A stretch of DNA of 64,000 nt from Paragordius varius. Taxonomy: Eukaryota; Nematomorpha. Location of the stretch: NCBI GenBank assembly GCA_964247055.1, contig OZ176051.1, positions 3,844,001 through 3,908,000 on the forward strand. Reading direction: 5' to 3'. A program made the position numbers and the translations under genes. Position 1 is the first letter of the stretch; every line of letters starts with the position of its first letter. The notes beneath the pieces were generated by a model, which searched no databases, was not told the DNA's origin, and was given only the letters and a program-made list of their open reading frames with translations. Positions 14,201-25,301 of the stretch are shown piece by piece.

Positions 14201-15397
14201 TGAGCCCTTCTTCTTCTGATCTGTAAAAGATTGTTCCCATTGTTTTTGAATTTTATCACCCAATTGAGTACTTAAAGTGACTGCCCTTCGATTCGGTAAT
14301 TGATTGATAGGACAAGTAGTTGGAAGTTTTTGATTCCACTTAAAAAAATATCAAATGTCAAAAATGGTGTGTCAAAATATGTTGCATACTAAATTATAGT
14401 TAAAAAAATTAAACTCCAAAAAACAATGAATTAGACTTGAAAAAACGAAAATAATAAATTTTCTAGCGGATCTTTTAATTATCCGGGGAACAAAATAATT
14501 TTCAGATAGAATTATAAAATATATTTTTATAATACGACAATAAGCTAAAAATATTAGCCAAACAAAAATATCAATTTTTACAAAAGCGTTATTTATTAAA
14601 TAACTAAACAAAAAGTCTCATACTAACTCCAAAAACAATTTGAAGTGTAAAAAAATTTGCTTACTTTTAAATTTTTGCTTCCTTTATTATCTATGTTTTT
14701 CGTTTTTGATGTCGTATTGAGAGAGTTTGTGGTTAAAGTAGAAGACCTTACACAATCATTTGAACATGTACCGTCTTGTGCATTGTCAGAAAAGATACTT
14801 TCACCCATATAATCGGAATTTGTTATTAAAAGTTCCCATGCGACTGTATCCACAAAACATAGGAGCGGATTTCTTTGGATCCTAACTGCCCCCCGCTCAA
14901 TAATAGTCAAAGATCCTATCATTATGAATAAATTTCAAAAGATGTTATAAAAAAATATTTAAATTATAATTCAATCGTACCTAACCCAAGATCTTCCAAT
15001 TCAAAATTTTCATAAACGGCTAATGCATAATTATATGCTAAGGTTAATCCACGAATCACAGCTAAATTTGGAAATAAATCTCCCAAACTGGTTAATCCAC
15101 TAACTCTATACACCAATAAATAACCGGTTATTTCAACCAAATCTGGATAGGTGATATTAACAAAATCTTTTGGCTTAGCCAAATCAAATAACATAATTTC
15201 CAAATTTCCCTCGATAACTGTACATCGATCGAGTATTGCAAAGTTTGTAACAGAATTACGAATTGATAGGCTACTGCAAACTAAAAAATTATATTAAAGA
15301 GCATACTATAAGGGCTTTTGCGTATAATTTGAGTTGAATTAAAATCGACTAAATAGAATAATAAATTTGTTAAAATAAAAAATAGACATTTTATCAT
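1..15397 (-). CDS. INSR: Insulin receptor-type receptor tyrosine kinase (3' end cut by window)
   Basis: Membrane receptor kinase for insulin-like peptides. Domains run from high to low coordinates. The signal peptide [19 protein letters not shown] is in exon 1 (15307-15397), joined across a 26-bp intron (15281-15306) to the first L domain (14981-15280, then 14665-14915). Next come a Cys-rich furin-like region (about 14340-12430), a second L domain (about 12170-11310) and fibronectin III domains (10618 to 5430). A tetrabasic-type alpha/beta cleavage site RQKRR lies near 6945, and the membrane segment at 4857-4981. The juxtamembrane part keeps NPDY (about 3840). The kinase shows [21 protein letters not shown] and the activation loop YETDYY (about 1365). 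Roughly 29 exons; the C-terminal tail runs off position 1. The start is set by the signal peptide; the upstream GPCR stop is 146 bp away. Family assignment is firm; INSR versus IGF1R cannot be separated. Several internal exon edges are approximate. Confidence 0.95.
3181..3213. repeat. (TA)n microsatellite in receptor intron
   Basis: Uninterrupted TA dinucleotide run just upstream, in gene orientation, of the kinase exon carrying CAVK. Similar (TA)n runs lie at about 8251-8290, 10396-10417, 41999-42035, 45037-45083 and 47585-47610. All but the last are in introns. Confidence 0.9.
6427..6747. mobile_element. Foldback MITE, copy A (receptor intron)
   Basis: Terminal inverted repeats begin TACCATTTACARTTCAAATT and end with the complement. 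Each arm carries tandem subterminal units of about 19 bp containing AATTCACCCTTGAAC. No coding capacity. It fills most of an intron of about 450 bp between two fibronectin exons. Flanking TA fits a Tc1/mariner-type target, but the TA-rich flanks make the duplication ambiguous. Confidence 0.85.
7935..8245. mobile_element. Foldback MITE, copy B (receptor intron)
   Basis: Same termini, subterminal units and AT-rich core (including ATAAATTATGTGTTTT) as copy A. It lies in the receptor intron between about 8290 and 7480, next to a (TA)n run that adjoins the splice donor. Confidence 0.87.
10628..10974. mobile_element. Foldback MITE, copy C (receptor intron)
   Basis: Among the longest copies, with five subterminal units on the left arm. 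In gene orientation its end lies about 9 bp from the splice acceptor of the fibronectin exon ending near 10618, so the element is pressed against a functional splice site. Confidence 0.88.
13753..14063. mobile_element. Foldback MITE, copy D (receptor intron)
   Basis: Same family. It sits about 25 bp downstream, in gene orientation, of the splice donor of the Cys-rich-region exon that ends near 14088. Both arms are preserved and the core is AT-rich without an open frame. Confidence 0.87.
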
Positions 15398-15543
15398 TTT
15401 TTCTTCATATATATATAAATATTAAAATATGAGATCTTGTTGAAAGAGGTATCTAAAAAGTATATGATACGCGCAATTCACATATCCATATGACTAAAAT
15501 ATATAAAATATAGTTGATTGGTAATGCACGAAATGATGTGTAT

Positions 15544-16590
15544 TTAAACTATTGGAGATATTGTCCTTCTACGCATCTTATTAATCAACTTCTTTAGTTC
15601 TGATCTTAGAGCCGCTGAGCACAAAAAATATATATAATAATTGCTGGAAACATAAAAACTATCTAATAATGTATGGCCCAATATTATCCATATATCATTA
15701 AAAGTTGGAAAAGAAAAAAATTTTCTCAGAAATAATGCAAGTTCAGGCAGGTGTACTATCATATTTAGTCCTATTATAATGTTCAAATATTTTTGATTTT
15801 CTTTTCCTCTCTCCAACAGAAATAATACAGAGTTAGAGTTTCGTGAACGATGCGCTAAAAATTTTCTGACGCTCAAAATATAAAAATAATTAATAAAGCC
15901 CAAACTAACAAGTGTTGTTGCAGAAATAAAAATCTCCCTGATTATTTCATAGATCATATAGGATTTTGGTGAATCTATGAAAAAAATCGAATAAAACTCG
16001 ATAAAACCTTCTCTTACAGATTTATCCTCATGATTTGCTAAATTGATTTGGGTATATTGTTCCATGCATATTATATATCTAATAAACATGGGTGTGAGTA
16101 ATAAAGCTATCACAAATAGTGGAATATGAAAGATAAAATAGTTCTTATAACGGTAAAACTTATTTGGCCAAATCGCAGAATGTATCATCAGATATTTATC
16201 AATCATGAGCATTATAATTAGGATAAGGTGGATTATTAATAATGATTGATAAATTATAGTTGTTAAGAATAATATGTTTAACCATATAATAACTTTAACA
16301 ATAGAACTTTTGTTATCACATGGAGCAAACGTTGGAATCGTATAATTTATAGTCAAATTTAATCCAATATTAATATATGCAATAATTTTTAATATTGTTA
16401 AAAATGAATATTGATTATGAAGAATACGGGCTGGTATTCTCAGAATTAGAAATATTATCAAGATATTCCCCAAAATTCCATGAATATATAAAATACACCA
16501 AAATGTCTTTAAAATTGGATTTATTTTGTAATTTATTATATTGTTAATACAATGGATTTGAAGAGTAGCATTAGTTTCTGAGAAATTCAT
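15544..16590 (-). CDS. Rhodopsin-like orphan GPCR, probably peptide type
   Basis: Single uninterrupted frame of 348 residues with seven hydrophobic segments. TM1 carries the GN motif (HGILGNILIIF). TM3 ends in DKY in place of DRY. TM7 has SNYYIYFLCSAALRSELKK, the position of NPxxY followed by an amphipathic helix 8, as in invertebrate FMRFamide- and myosuppressin-like receptors. The extracellular N terminus has two N-glycosylation sequons (NFSET, NAT). The likely role is a plasma-membrane peptide receptor coupled to G proteins; the ligand cannot be inferred. It lacks introns, unlike almost every neighbour, and its stop lies 146 bp upstream of the insulin receptor start on the same strand. Class is inferred from motifs and topology. 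Confidence 0.8.
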   Translation of the reverse strand: MNFSETNATLQIHCINNIINYKINPILKTFWCILYIHGILGNILIIFLILRIPARILHNQYSFLTILKIIAYINIGLNLTINYTIPTFAPCDNKSSIVKVIIWLNILFLTTIIYQSLLIIHLILIIMLMIDKYLMIHSAIWPNKFYRYKNYFIFHIPLFVIALLLTPMFIRYIICMEQYTQINLANHEDKSVREGFIEFYSIFFIDSPKSYMIYEIIREIFISATTLVSLGFINYFYILSVRKFLAHRSRNSNSVLFLLERGKENQKYLNIIIGLNMIVHLPELALFLRKFFSFPTFNDIWIILGHTLLDSFYVSSNYYIYFLCSAALRSELKKLINKMRRRTISPIV

Positions 16591-17529
16591 TAATCAATTT
16601 TTTATAATTAATACCTTATTAATACTCTAAAAATTTCAGATAAATATCAAACAGAAATTTTAAAATATAAAAAATATTCCACCTATAGATTATTAATTAG
16701 ATAAATGAAGATGTTTATTGTAAATTACATGTTTACAATAATTAGGTTCATAAATGTAATGCCAAAAAATATCCTTTGCGCGAACCTATTGACGTTGTTT
16801 TAAAAACTCCAAGGTATCATTTATTCAATGCATCTTCAGTATTAATAAGACCATATAAAAAATACTCATTAATATTATGTTAATGTGCATTGGTACTTAC
16901 ATAATTACATTTATGAAATGATTAAACACAACTCCATGATAAAAATGGCAACCATTGAACGAGGAATGTTTAATTTAAATATTATTAATTAAAATAAGTA
17001 TATAAATCTATTTTATATTAAGTCATGGTCGCTTTACGGACATTGCTATAATTAAAAATCAAAATAATTAATTATTTGTACTATTGGGATATACTTCATA
17101 CTAGGGGGATTTAATTGAAATATATTAAAACTCTATCTTTGATGAAACTTACATGGCCCTTTAATTGTAAATTAAATATTTTTATCAAATGTAATCATTC
17201 TGCCGCAAAATATTTTTTTAACTTAAATCTATTTAATTGATTTACCATTTTGATTAATATTGACTCATAAGATAATTTCACATCAAATATTCAGTTTTTT
17301 TAAATTTCATTTTTTCCAAGGATTTAAACTAATAAGAAGTAGACGATTTTTAAAAATCTTGTTCAAAAATACTAGCTGTAATCATAAGTTTCTACTGGTT
17401 TGTTGGTAAAAACAAGTAATATTAAAGGGATATCGGTTTGCACAATCCCATCTCTCAGAAAATCTATGAGTGTCATGCCAGAAAAACTGACTAACTTTTG
17501 CAAACCATTTTCTAGCGCCTTATATATTA
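16591..17529. other. Intergenic, AT-rich, no assignable gene
   Basis: Upstream flank of the GPCR. Short open stretches occur on the minus strand around 16,790-16,980, but I could not assemble them into a protein or match them to a family. No repeat of the MITE or hAT families is seen here. Confidence 0.5.
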
Positions 17530-18310
17530 TTGAAATACCCCTATGCGAGCGTGTGCCCCATTCATGTTAAGAGTTAGAAATGGCACCGCAGAGTACGGCG
17601 AATGCGGAAGTCCCATCGAAGCGATTTCAAGGCGTCCAGATTTTGCTGCATGAGACGGAGCATTGTCAAACATCAAAATCATGCCATATCCAGTTCCGGT
17701 CATTTTCGATTAAAGTATCGTTCATCGAGAGCCTATTGTATTAATGGTTTCACTAGGCTTATAAAGTTGATAATACACAATACCGCTATCAACAGACACA
17801 ATTTTCTTGACGAAGCAATTAAGGCTTGCAGTTGATGAACCGGCTTGAGACGAAAGCCAGGATAAGATACTTTGTTATTTTAATATGTATTGATTTTTAC
17901 CTTTATTTGTAAACATCCACTGATTGTTATTTATGATACATGGCTTAATTCACGATATGGGTCTCATCCAATAACTCTTAAAGATATCTGCCTTTGCTGT
18001 TGTACTAGGGCGCTAAAATCTTTCCTATGAAATCCTAACTTTAATTTAACAACCATATGTTTAGCAGCAAAAGATGACTTTCAGTGGCTTTATTCCTTTG
18101 TTTGCGTAAATGAAGCTATGCGTCCGCGAATGATTTTTTTCAGGCACAAAATATACATGATTGGTAAGGATAAACAAAAGAAGTAATTTTGGGCGGACCT
18201 AACATGTGTGTGTTTGCCATTTATTATTGGGATGAACGAAATGGCATCTTTGTCAAATTGATTGGCTTCGCACTTTTTTTACTGAGGTCGTCCCTTACTT
18301 AAACCGGTAA
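17530..18310 (-). pseudogene. Degenerate mariner-like (Tc1/mariner superfamily) transposase relic
   Basis: On the minus strand three blocks in order resemble the catalytic core of mariner transposases. They are GIVYYQLYKPSETINT (compare the GVIYYELLKP-type block), MILMFDNAPSHAA (the second catalytic Asp in an HDNARPH-type block) and GLPHSPYSA (compare LPHPPYSP). The frame between the first two blocks contains stop codons, and I see no intact N-terminal DNA-binding domain or clear terminal inverted repeats. A weak DET-containing segment near 17,980 may be the first catalytic Asp. Local base composition is richer in GC than the surroundings. It is a dead copy and the boundaries are approximate. 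Confidence 0.6.
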
Positions 18311-19950
18311 TGACTTATGAATAAACCTAGTTTAATTATATTTTAACAAAGAAACTCTAAATATTTTATATAATCATCATTAATCACTGGTGGCAAAATA
18401 GGAGCCCAAAAAATGGATAATAATATACTGCGACGGCTTATAATATGATTGCTTAAAAAGGAAAACCATTTTTTATTTTTATTTCAAATAATATATATAT
18501 ATATTGATAAAAAATGTCCCAAGAACCTTATGGCAATGATTTTATGTCAATTATGTTAGTAAGTTAGTAGATAAACTCTCTCATCAAATTTAAAAATATG
18601 CAAATCACATTAATACGAAAAGAAAAGTGAGAATTTTTTTTGGAAGCTATTTTTAAGATATGTTTTAGCTGAAAACTGTAAAAAACTTAAAAACACCATC
18701 AATTATCGTTAAAACTTTTTTTCCCACCGATGCAATTGATGAATTTAAATAAAACTCTCATTTTATATATATCTAAGTATAAAAAAATGGTTCAATTTTC
18801 TCTTTATTTATTAAAAAAAACTAAATTATTAAATCAAGCTGTTAGCACCCGTTTTACATTCATACACCCATCTATCAAAAAGCATCAAGATGTCCTTATG
18901 TACATTAAAATCAAATTTAAATGTATCTATTAATAATGGGACTATAATTCAGCAATAATTGAATGAATTTATTAAAGTGAATTTTCGATTATATCAAGTA
19001 ATCTTTGTCAAACGTAAAAATAAAATTAAAATATAAACTAAATTAAAGTATAAATTAAAAATATTAAATGAGAATGAAACAAAAAAACATGTGTGTAATG
19101 TTTTTAAGAACACTCTACGGGTAATAACCTGGGCATATAGATTATAAACGGTTTAATAGATTTTTCAAGCCCTATAGTTCTTCATACAGTCCCTCTTCAA
19201 AATATTTATTAAATAATAATGGCCATTTAAGATTTAAATATCCCTCATGAAGCCTTCATCTATCGTTTTTTGCCAGATTTCACCTCTGAGTAAGGCTGAA
19301 TAATGATAATATTCAGTTAGGCTTTGTGCAAACAATTTTAATGATTATTATATAACACAGTGTCCACAAATAAATTTCCTGACGAAATATATATATGTAT
19401 TTATTCTTATAGATAAAGTATTGGGATTATCATGGTGCTCTCGATTTTGGACTCACATTTGATAAAAGAAAAATATTTACACTTTTCTAATAATTGCAAC
19501 ATATTGAAATATCGCAAAATTTGCGCATATCATGCTACATAGATGTATGTTAAATGCCACGTTTCAATATGTATTATATTTAAAATCAAAATCAAATTTT
19601 AATTGTTAGATAAAAACCTCAATTTTTTTTGACACCTTCAAAATGGGATATTTTTTTAAAAAGAGGGATGCCGAGACTTTGCGATAATTTAAATTGTGCT
19701 GATTTTAACTCCAAAAAAATAACAAATTTTGAATGAAGTATTCTTCATGCTATATTGAAGTACCATGGAAACGGTATAAATACATTTCTTCAAAATTCTA
19801 TGATGCGATTTCTCTCACCTCAGAATTTTAATTCAAGGTTAGTTTTCAAATTATATTAAAAAAATGAACAATTTATCAATATAAAATTGAAGACACACGA
19901 ATTTTTCAATCGAATTCTGAGATGATAGAAAGGATCATCATCCCATTTAT
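18311..19950. other. Intergenic, AT-rich, nothing recognised
   Basis: No gene, RNA or mobile element recognised. Small open frames such as the one at 18730-18933 are Lys/Ile/Leu-rich and look like chance frames in AT-rich DNA. Confidence 0.5.
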
Positions 19951-20340
19951 ATGGAAAAAATGTTTTTGTAATATCTTAAAGAGTTTTAAACCGATCCCCT
20001 ATGCTTCAAAATATGATGTACTCAACAAAATTTTGCTAAAAATTAAATTTTAATAAGGAGTGTGGAATGTTTGCAAAAAATGATGCCATGATCTGTCATA
20101 AATTTAAAATTTTATCGCAAAATCTCGACATTTTGTCATTACTTTAAGACTAGCCCCTTTTAGAGGGGGCAAAAATTTGAGATTTTTGGAGCCTACACAT
20201 AAAAATTAAAATTTTACAAATATCATGTTTTGCTTAATTTAGTTTATAAAGTATATTAATGATATTTTGAAAATTCATTTAGCATAATGTGCGCAAATCT
20301 TGCGAATTTACGATATGAAGCAATTATCACAAAAGTGTAA
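19950..20340 (+). repeat. Dispersed non-coding repeat, copy 1
   Basis: About 390 bp aligning by eye, in order, with 22530-22930. It includes an exact shared run beginning CAACAAAATTTTGCTAAAAA, then a TTTTAGAG-containing block, a GGAGCC/GGAGTC plus CACAT block, a GTTTTGCTTA block and a GA..TGAAGCAATTA-type end. No coding potential. The family is unknown; it may be an old SINE or DNA-transposon remnant. Confidence 0.55.
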
Positions 20341-22200
20341 AAAAATTTTATATCACAAGACCCAAAACCAAGAGACATTTATTTGCAGTATAAATAAACT
20401 TGTTCGATAAAAAAATGCTCTGTCGCTTTTCCCCCGATCTAGGTCAAAACACAAGGCTATAAACTGAAATAATAACCATTATTTAATTTAAATAGTAGAA
20501 TACATTTTCAAGAAATTTTTTTAATGTCATTATTTTTTTTAGGCTTAGGAAACACATATTCGGGTGAGATTTGGATTTAGAAATTTCAATAATTTGCCAT
20601 CACTACTATTAGTCCTGGGCAAGTGAGTGTTAAAGATTTTGTATTTTTACCAGAGATTGCTATGCTTTCATTAATATGTAGTAAAAGGGTAAAACAAAAT
20701 TTGTATAACATGTATTTCTTATACTTATAAAAACAATCTAGGCAAATATCCATAAAATAACCTTACAAACTTGTATAAAGGCTATAATTTTTAGTATAAG
20801 AAAGTTATTATCGATTAAAACGATATGGAATACACTAAACTTCTCCATGAATGCTTTTCAATGTTTTCATATTTAGTTGTGAGTTTTGCTTATTCATGTA
20901 AATAAACGATATAAAAATAGATTATCCGGGTATAAAAAGTTTACGTATAATAACATGATAATATCACAAGTGTGTATTATTTTTAGTAAAAATGAAGCTT
21001 GTGAAATTTAGTGTTTTTGGAAATAACTTTTTCAGAAAAAATAAGGGTTAGTGATATAAAATTAGGACAATACCTCAAAAATTGATTTATAAAAGTCAGC
21101 GATAAATAACTATAAAATTTGATAATTGAGGCCTCTAATAAAATCCATATATTTAAAAAATGCAAAATGAAAGCATTTTTCTGGAAAACCTGTATCACGA
21201 TTTAAATTAAATAATTCTTTTATATTCATTTCTATTTGTGTCGACCGACTACAGTCCAATTCTTTTTTTCTATTAACCCGTATTCGGCCCAATTCTGGTC
21301 AATACTATGTTTTTGAAAAATGCCAGCCCCATATTACTCTCGTAAAACGCCTATTTTCACAATAACGGATACTTTATCTTCAATGGGCCAACTGGCCGAC
21401 ATTTTTAATTCGATCTTGTACATAGTCTCACGATGTATAAATAAAGATTAAAAAACAAAACCACAAAAATCGTGTTCTTAAAGCAATTTCAAGGAAAATA
21501 CCCATGTCCCCTCAAAAATATTATTGAAAATTTTATATTCAGTTATAAATACGCCGAGCATAGTAGATACTTTTTCTTTGTTGTATTGTTAGCGCCCCCT
21601 TTAATATATTTTTTGATAAAATGAATCCCGAAAAAAATTATTCTATTTTGAAAAACGTATGAGAACAAATAAAGTTACAGGAAAGCGTATAGGCTTTTTT
21701 GACTCCTGTAAAATCGTTATTTTCAAACCACCCACACTTTCTTTCGATCCACTATTTTGATAAACTCATTCACAAATCATCGTTTCGGTTAAATCAAGCC
21801 AATACTCGGTTTTTTATAAAGCTCTAGATTTTACATACTATTATCGTTATAAAAAACTATATTTTTAGCTTGTGAGGACTTCAAGACGGAGAAAAATATT
21901 ACTTTTTATACAGAAATTTTATAAAACAAGAATTTAAATCAGTTGTACTCAGCAAAATTTTTAAAGGGTCATAAAAAAATAATCTTTAAAGGGCCCTGCA
22001 ATACCGATAAATTTTTTATAGCTTACTTATACTCAAAACAAGTAAATATAAATAATAATTCAGGGCCATACAAAAGATATTTTAGGACCGCAGGCCCTTG
22101 AGCTCCTGTTTGAGTACGAATTTAAATGTTAAAGCTTTTACATTAAAAAAATATGTAACTCCAAATATTCCAAGCTTGTATCCAGCCACATATATTTAAC
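20341..22200. other. Intergenic, nothing recognised
   Basis: AT-rich with scattered short frames. I found no convincing exon, RNA gene or repeat terminus. Confidence 0.45.
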
Positions 22201-22479
22201 TTGATATTTTATATGGATAACTTACAATCAAACAGAATATGTAGGTCATATCATAAGATTCGATTAGTTAAAGAAAAAAATCCAGGTTGGAAGGGAACCC
22301 GGAAAAAAGGCCGGTCTAAAACCAGGAAGATTAATAAATCAGTTAATATCACATTCCTCCAAATGATTCGAGGAACTCAAGTTAATAAATGTAGGTATCA
22401 TTCTAAGATAAAACTAGGCAACTCATGTCTTAGAACGACACCCCTGAATTATTTTTATTTATTTTGCAAAGCATCTTAA
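22201..22479 (+). pseudogene. Possible C-terminal tail of a LINE reverse transcriptase ORF
   Basis: The frame contains NPGWKGTRKKGRSKTRKINK and later VNKCRYHSKIKLG. The G(W)xGxRxRGRxxTRW pattern, followed about 30 residues later by a basic DRxxWR-like block, is typical of the extreme C terminus of many non-LTR retrotransposon ORF2 proteins. Here the Trp residues are replaced. No reverse transcriptase or endonuclease motif could be seen upstream, so this would be a heavily 5'-truncated, decayed copy. A chance basic frame cannot be excluded. Confidence 0.35.
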
Positions 22480-22529
22480 AATTTCAATCTGACATTCTTT
22501 TCCCAAAAAAATTTTTTTATTATTTATTG

Positions 22530-22930
22530 GGTAGTTACAATATCTAAAAGTGGTTTGTAACCATTTCCCTCATGACTCAAAATACTATAAGGTACATTTC
22601 AACAAAATTTTGCTAAAAATTAAATTTTAAAAAAAATGCATTTTTTAAAAATATTTTTAGTTTATAAAAATTTAGCATATATTTAAAAATTTTATCATGA
22701 AATTCCGGCATTTTTAAGGGGGACTAGCTCATTTTAGAAGAGCATAATTGGAACTTTCGGAGTCCACATCAAAAAATAAATTTTTTGAAAATATTGTTTT
22801 GCTTATTGTATGTAGTTTAAATAATATTTTAGTGATATTTTTGGAATGAAGCCTCTAGCTTTTACCAAAAAAAATTATAGAAGATAATATGCTTAAATTT
22901 TGCCATTTTCTGATTTGGAACAATTACCAA
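22530..22930 (+). repeat. Dispersed non-coding repeat, copy 2
   Basis: Second direct copy of the 19950-20340 repeat with the same block order, ending GCCATTTTCTGATTTGGAAC. A similar end block (GCCATTTTCTGATATGGAGC) occurs at about 31760-31790. Confidence 0.55.
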
Positions 22931-23355
22931 ACTGAAAATAATTTACTTACATCAGTCGTAAGAGCTATGTTTCATCAAATTAATATTTTAAAAAAGTAAT
23001 AAATTATATTTCTGTTGAAAGTTTCGGAAAAAGGTATATCAGTGTTAATACAGATAAATAGATTTAGAACATGAAAAAAAATCCGTTTTATACAATGCTG
23101 CATTTTCATGGTGTAAATTTATCAAACATTTGATTGAAATTAAATTATATTTTTTTATGATCAATGATTTGATAAGTAGTGTGGTAAAGTAATCCGATAA
23201 TATTATTGTTTTACACAATATATAACAATATAGCCAAACCTACGGTCCCAATTAGACGTACTCATAATAATTATTAAATTTTATTTCAATATTATTTATT
23301 TAAACAAATAAAATCTTGAAAACAAATATGCAAAACTAAGCTTCGATTTCTAAGA
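22931..23355. other. Intergenic, nothing recognised
   Basis: AT-rich 3' flank of the ATP synthase epsilon gene. No feature seen. Confidence 0.5.
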
Positions 23356-23548
23356 TTAAATATATAAAAAACTTGAAATCGGCTTGCCATTTTCCCATTT
23401 CGTAACTTTAATGTTTACACCAGAAGTATCCTTTTTGCCTTCTGTTTTGATTATTTTTCGTAAAGCCTGTGCCGCAAACCGAGAATATTGAACATAACTA
23501 TAAATAAGTAAATATTTACGATATTGCAAGATTTCTCCAACTGGTCAT
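23356..23548 (-). CDS. ATP5F1E: Mitochondrial ATP synthase subunit epsilon
   Basis: Two exons, 23520-23548 and 23356-23497, separated by a 22-bp GT-AG intron (23498-23519), give a 56-residue protein. It starts MTSWRNLAISYVQYSRFAAQ, followed by ALRKIIKT and TSGVNIKV. The human subunit of 51 residues reads MVAYWRQAGLSYIRYSQ at its start and carries KTSGSNVKIVKV near its end, so the match is nearly end to end. This subunit sits in the central stalk of the F1 sector in the inner mitochondrial membrane. The gene is easily missed because neither exon has a long frame. Its ATG lies 59 bp from the divergent RCE1 ATG. Its presence indicates a working F1Fo ATP synthase. Confidence 0.9.
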
Positions 23549-23607
23549 GCTTTTAATAATATTAGAGTGCTAGCATCTGTTTTTATTTGGTATATGGTAA
23601 AATTTTT
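23549..23607. promoter_or_regulatory. 59-bp divergent intergenic region, shared ATP5F1E/RCE1 promoter
   Basis: The two start codons point away from each other across 59 bp, so both 5' UTRs and any core promoter must lie here or overlap the neighbouring gene. No TATA box or other motif stands out against the AT-rich background. Confidence 0.5.
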
Positions 23608-25301
23608 ATGAAAGATTTCTATTATGCAGTTGCCTACTGTATATTCATATCTATATTATATGTCAGCGGTTTATATCTAAGTCCTAATAAATATGCTAGG
23701 TATTTTATACCATAATTTGTCAGAGATGATACCAATGTTATTTTATGGCGTTTTTTATTTGTGTCCATAACATGCATAATAGCAGTTTTAATACCCTATT
23801 TTGTGAACAAAAATGTCGTATATTGCTTGAATGTTAAGAAGGATTGTCTTTTCTCCGCATTTTTTCTTCCATTTATACATGTTTTGGTGAGCAAATTTTA
23901 TTTATATATAAAATACAATCTGGGGCCAACAAAGTTCTATTGCAACCTCCCCGCGGTGTTGGCTGGGGCATGAAAATACTCTAACGGCAAAGACCATTTT
24001 CTAAACATGCGCAAAATTATTTGTGCATAAGGGCATGTGTTACGTAAAAAATTGCCTCAGATTACCACAAATATTATGAATATGAGTTACTGCGTGTACG
24101 AAAACTCCGAATTCGGAGTCCTACCCTTTATGATGATAAATATACAATCCCATACTAAACACCCATAAATTTGTTTTACGATCTGCTTTATAAAAATCGC
24201 TTTCGGAACACACTTAGGCTGATAATTTGTTATTATTCCAATAGGTTTAAACTTTTAAAGTAATATATAAACCAAAATAACTAATCTTTTAGAAAAAATT
24301 ATTATACACAGATTTCGCAGAGGCTATCGCAATTATATATAATTTGGTAAAATGCATTTTGAAATTTTACGCTATAATGCAATTTGAATTATTTATGACA
24401 TTTATTATGATATATAAATTAACAATAAATTTGAATTAAAATAAGCCTATTATTTAATAAGAGGATATTTTATAATTGTAATATAAAAATTATTTGGGCA
24501 AAATTTACTTAATTTAATATAATAAACGGTTGGTTAGAATTTGCAATATTTTTCTTTTGGCTTATTGTTTTTTATTGCCGTATTTTATATAATTCAATAA
24601 ACCTCTTAGATTTTGTTTGCCGCTCCCATCTTTCAACATATAGTTGACAATGAAATTTCCTCACGATCCAATAAAATAATATTTATCAGAAATTATGTAG
24701 TGGTAAATATTTTTATTTTCATATTAGGTAGGCTCCTTTCACCGAAGAATTTATATTTAGATGTTGTATGTTATCACTTTTAACGCGTTATTCTAGTGTT
24801 TTAACATCAATACTCATATCATCATTTCTTTTTGGCTTGGGTATATATATATTTAATGTGTATATAATGTTAGCTCATTTACATCACATATTTGAGAATG
24901 TGTATCAAGGAATAAATTTGTCCCACGCCTTATTCGTATCAAGTTTAATGTTAATAAAACGTTTTTTATTAGTCATACAATTTTCGTACACTACAGTGTT
25001 TGGATTGTATGTTTCAACTGTGTACATCATAACAGGTACCAAATTTTTTTGAAATAATTTTTTATCAAATATTTAAGAAATCTTATTTTTTAATGACGCA
25101 GATCATTTAATTTCATGTTTTACCATTCATGCATTTTGCAATACAATTGGTTTTCCCGATTTTCAACGCATATGGAAACACCCAAACTCACTTTATCGCT
25201 TAATTATGCGGGCCCTTTTAATATTTGGCTTGTTGGGTTGGCTCGTCACATGGCCATACGTTATGAATCCTACTATATATGCCAACAAAAATACAATATA
25301 A
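23608..25301 (+). CDS. RCE1: CAAX prenyl protease 2 (type II CAAX endopeptidase)
   Basis: ER-membrane protease that removes the last three residues of prenylated CAAX proteins such as Ras. Seven exons (23608-23699, 23724-23886, 24610-24702, 24732-24840, 24874-24942, 24973-25035, 25102-25301) give 262 residues. Matches to human RCE1 run along the whole length: YARDDTNVILWRF, ILFAAPIFQHI, the catalytic block RNYVVAPFTEEFIFR (EExxxR), FLFGLAHLHHIFE (zinc or catalytic His), QFSYTTVFGLY and FTIHAFCNTIGFP. Introns are 24, 723, 29, 33, 30 and 66 bp. The 33- and 30-bp ones are in frame without stops, so retention would add 11 or 10 residues to the active-site region. Several hydrophobic segments fit the multi-pass topology. 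The start is set by alignment. Confidence 0.93.

Noticed and set aside
16790-16980. Short minus-strand open stretches with plausible splice sites
   Set aside because: No consistent frame could be built and the resemblance to any known family was too weak to report as a gene.
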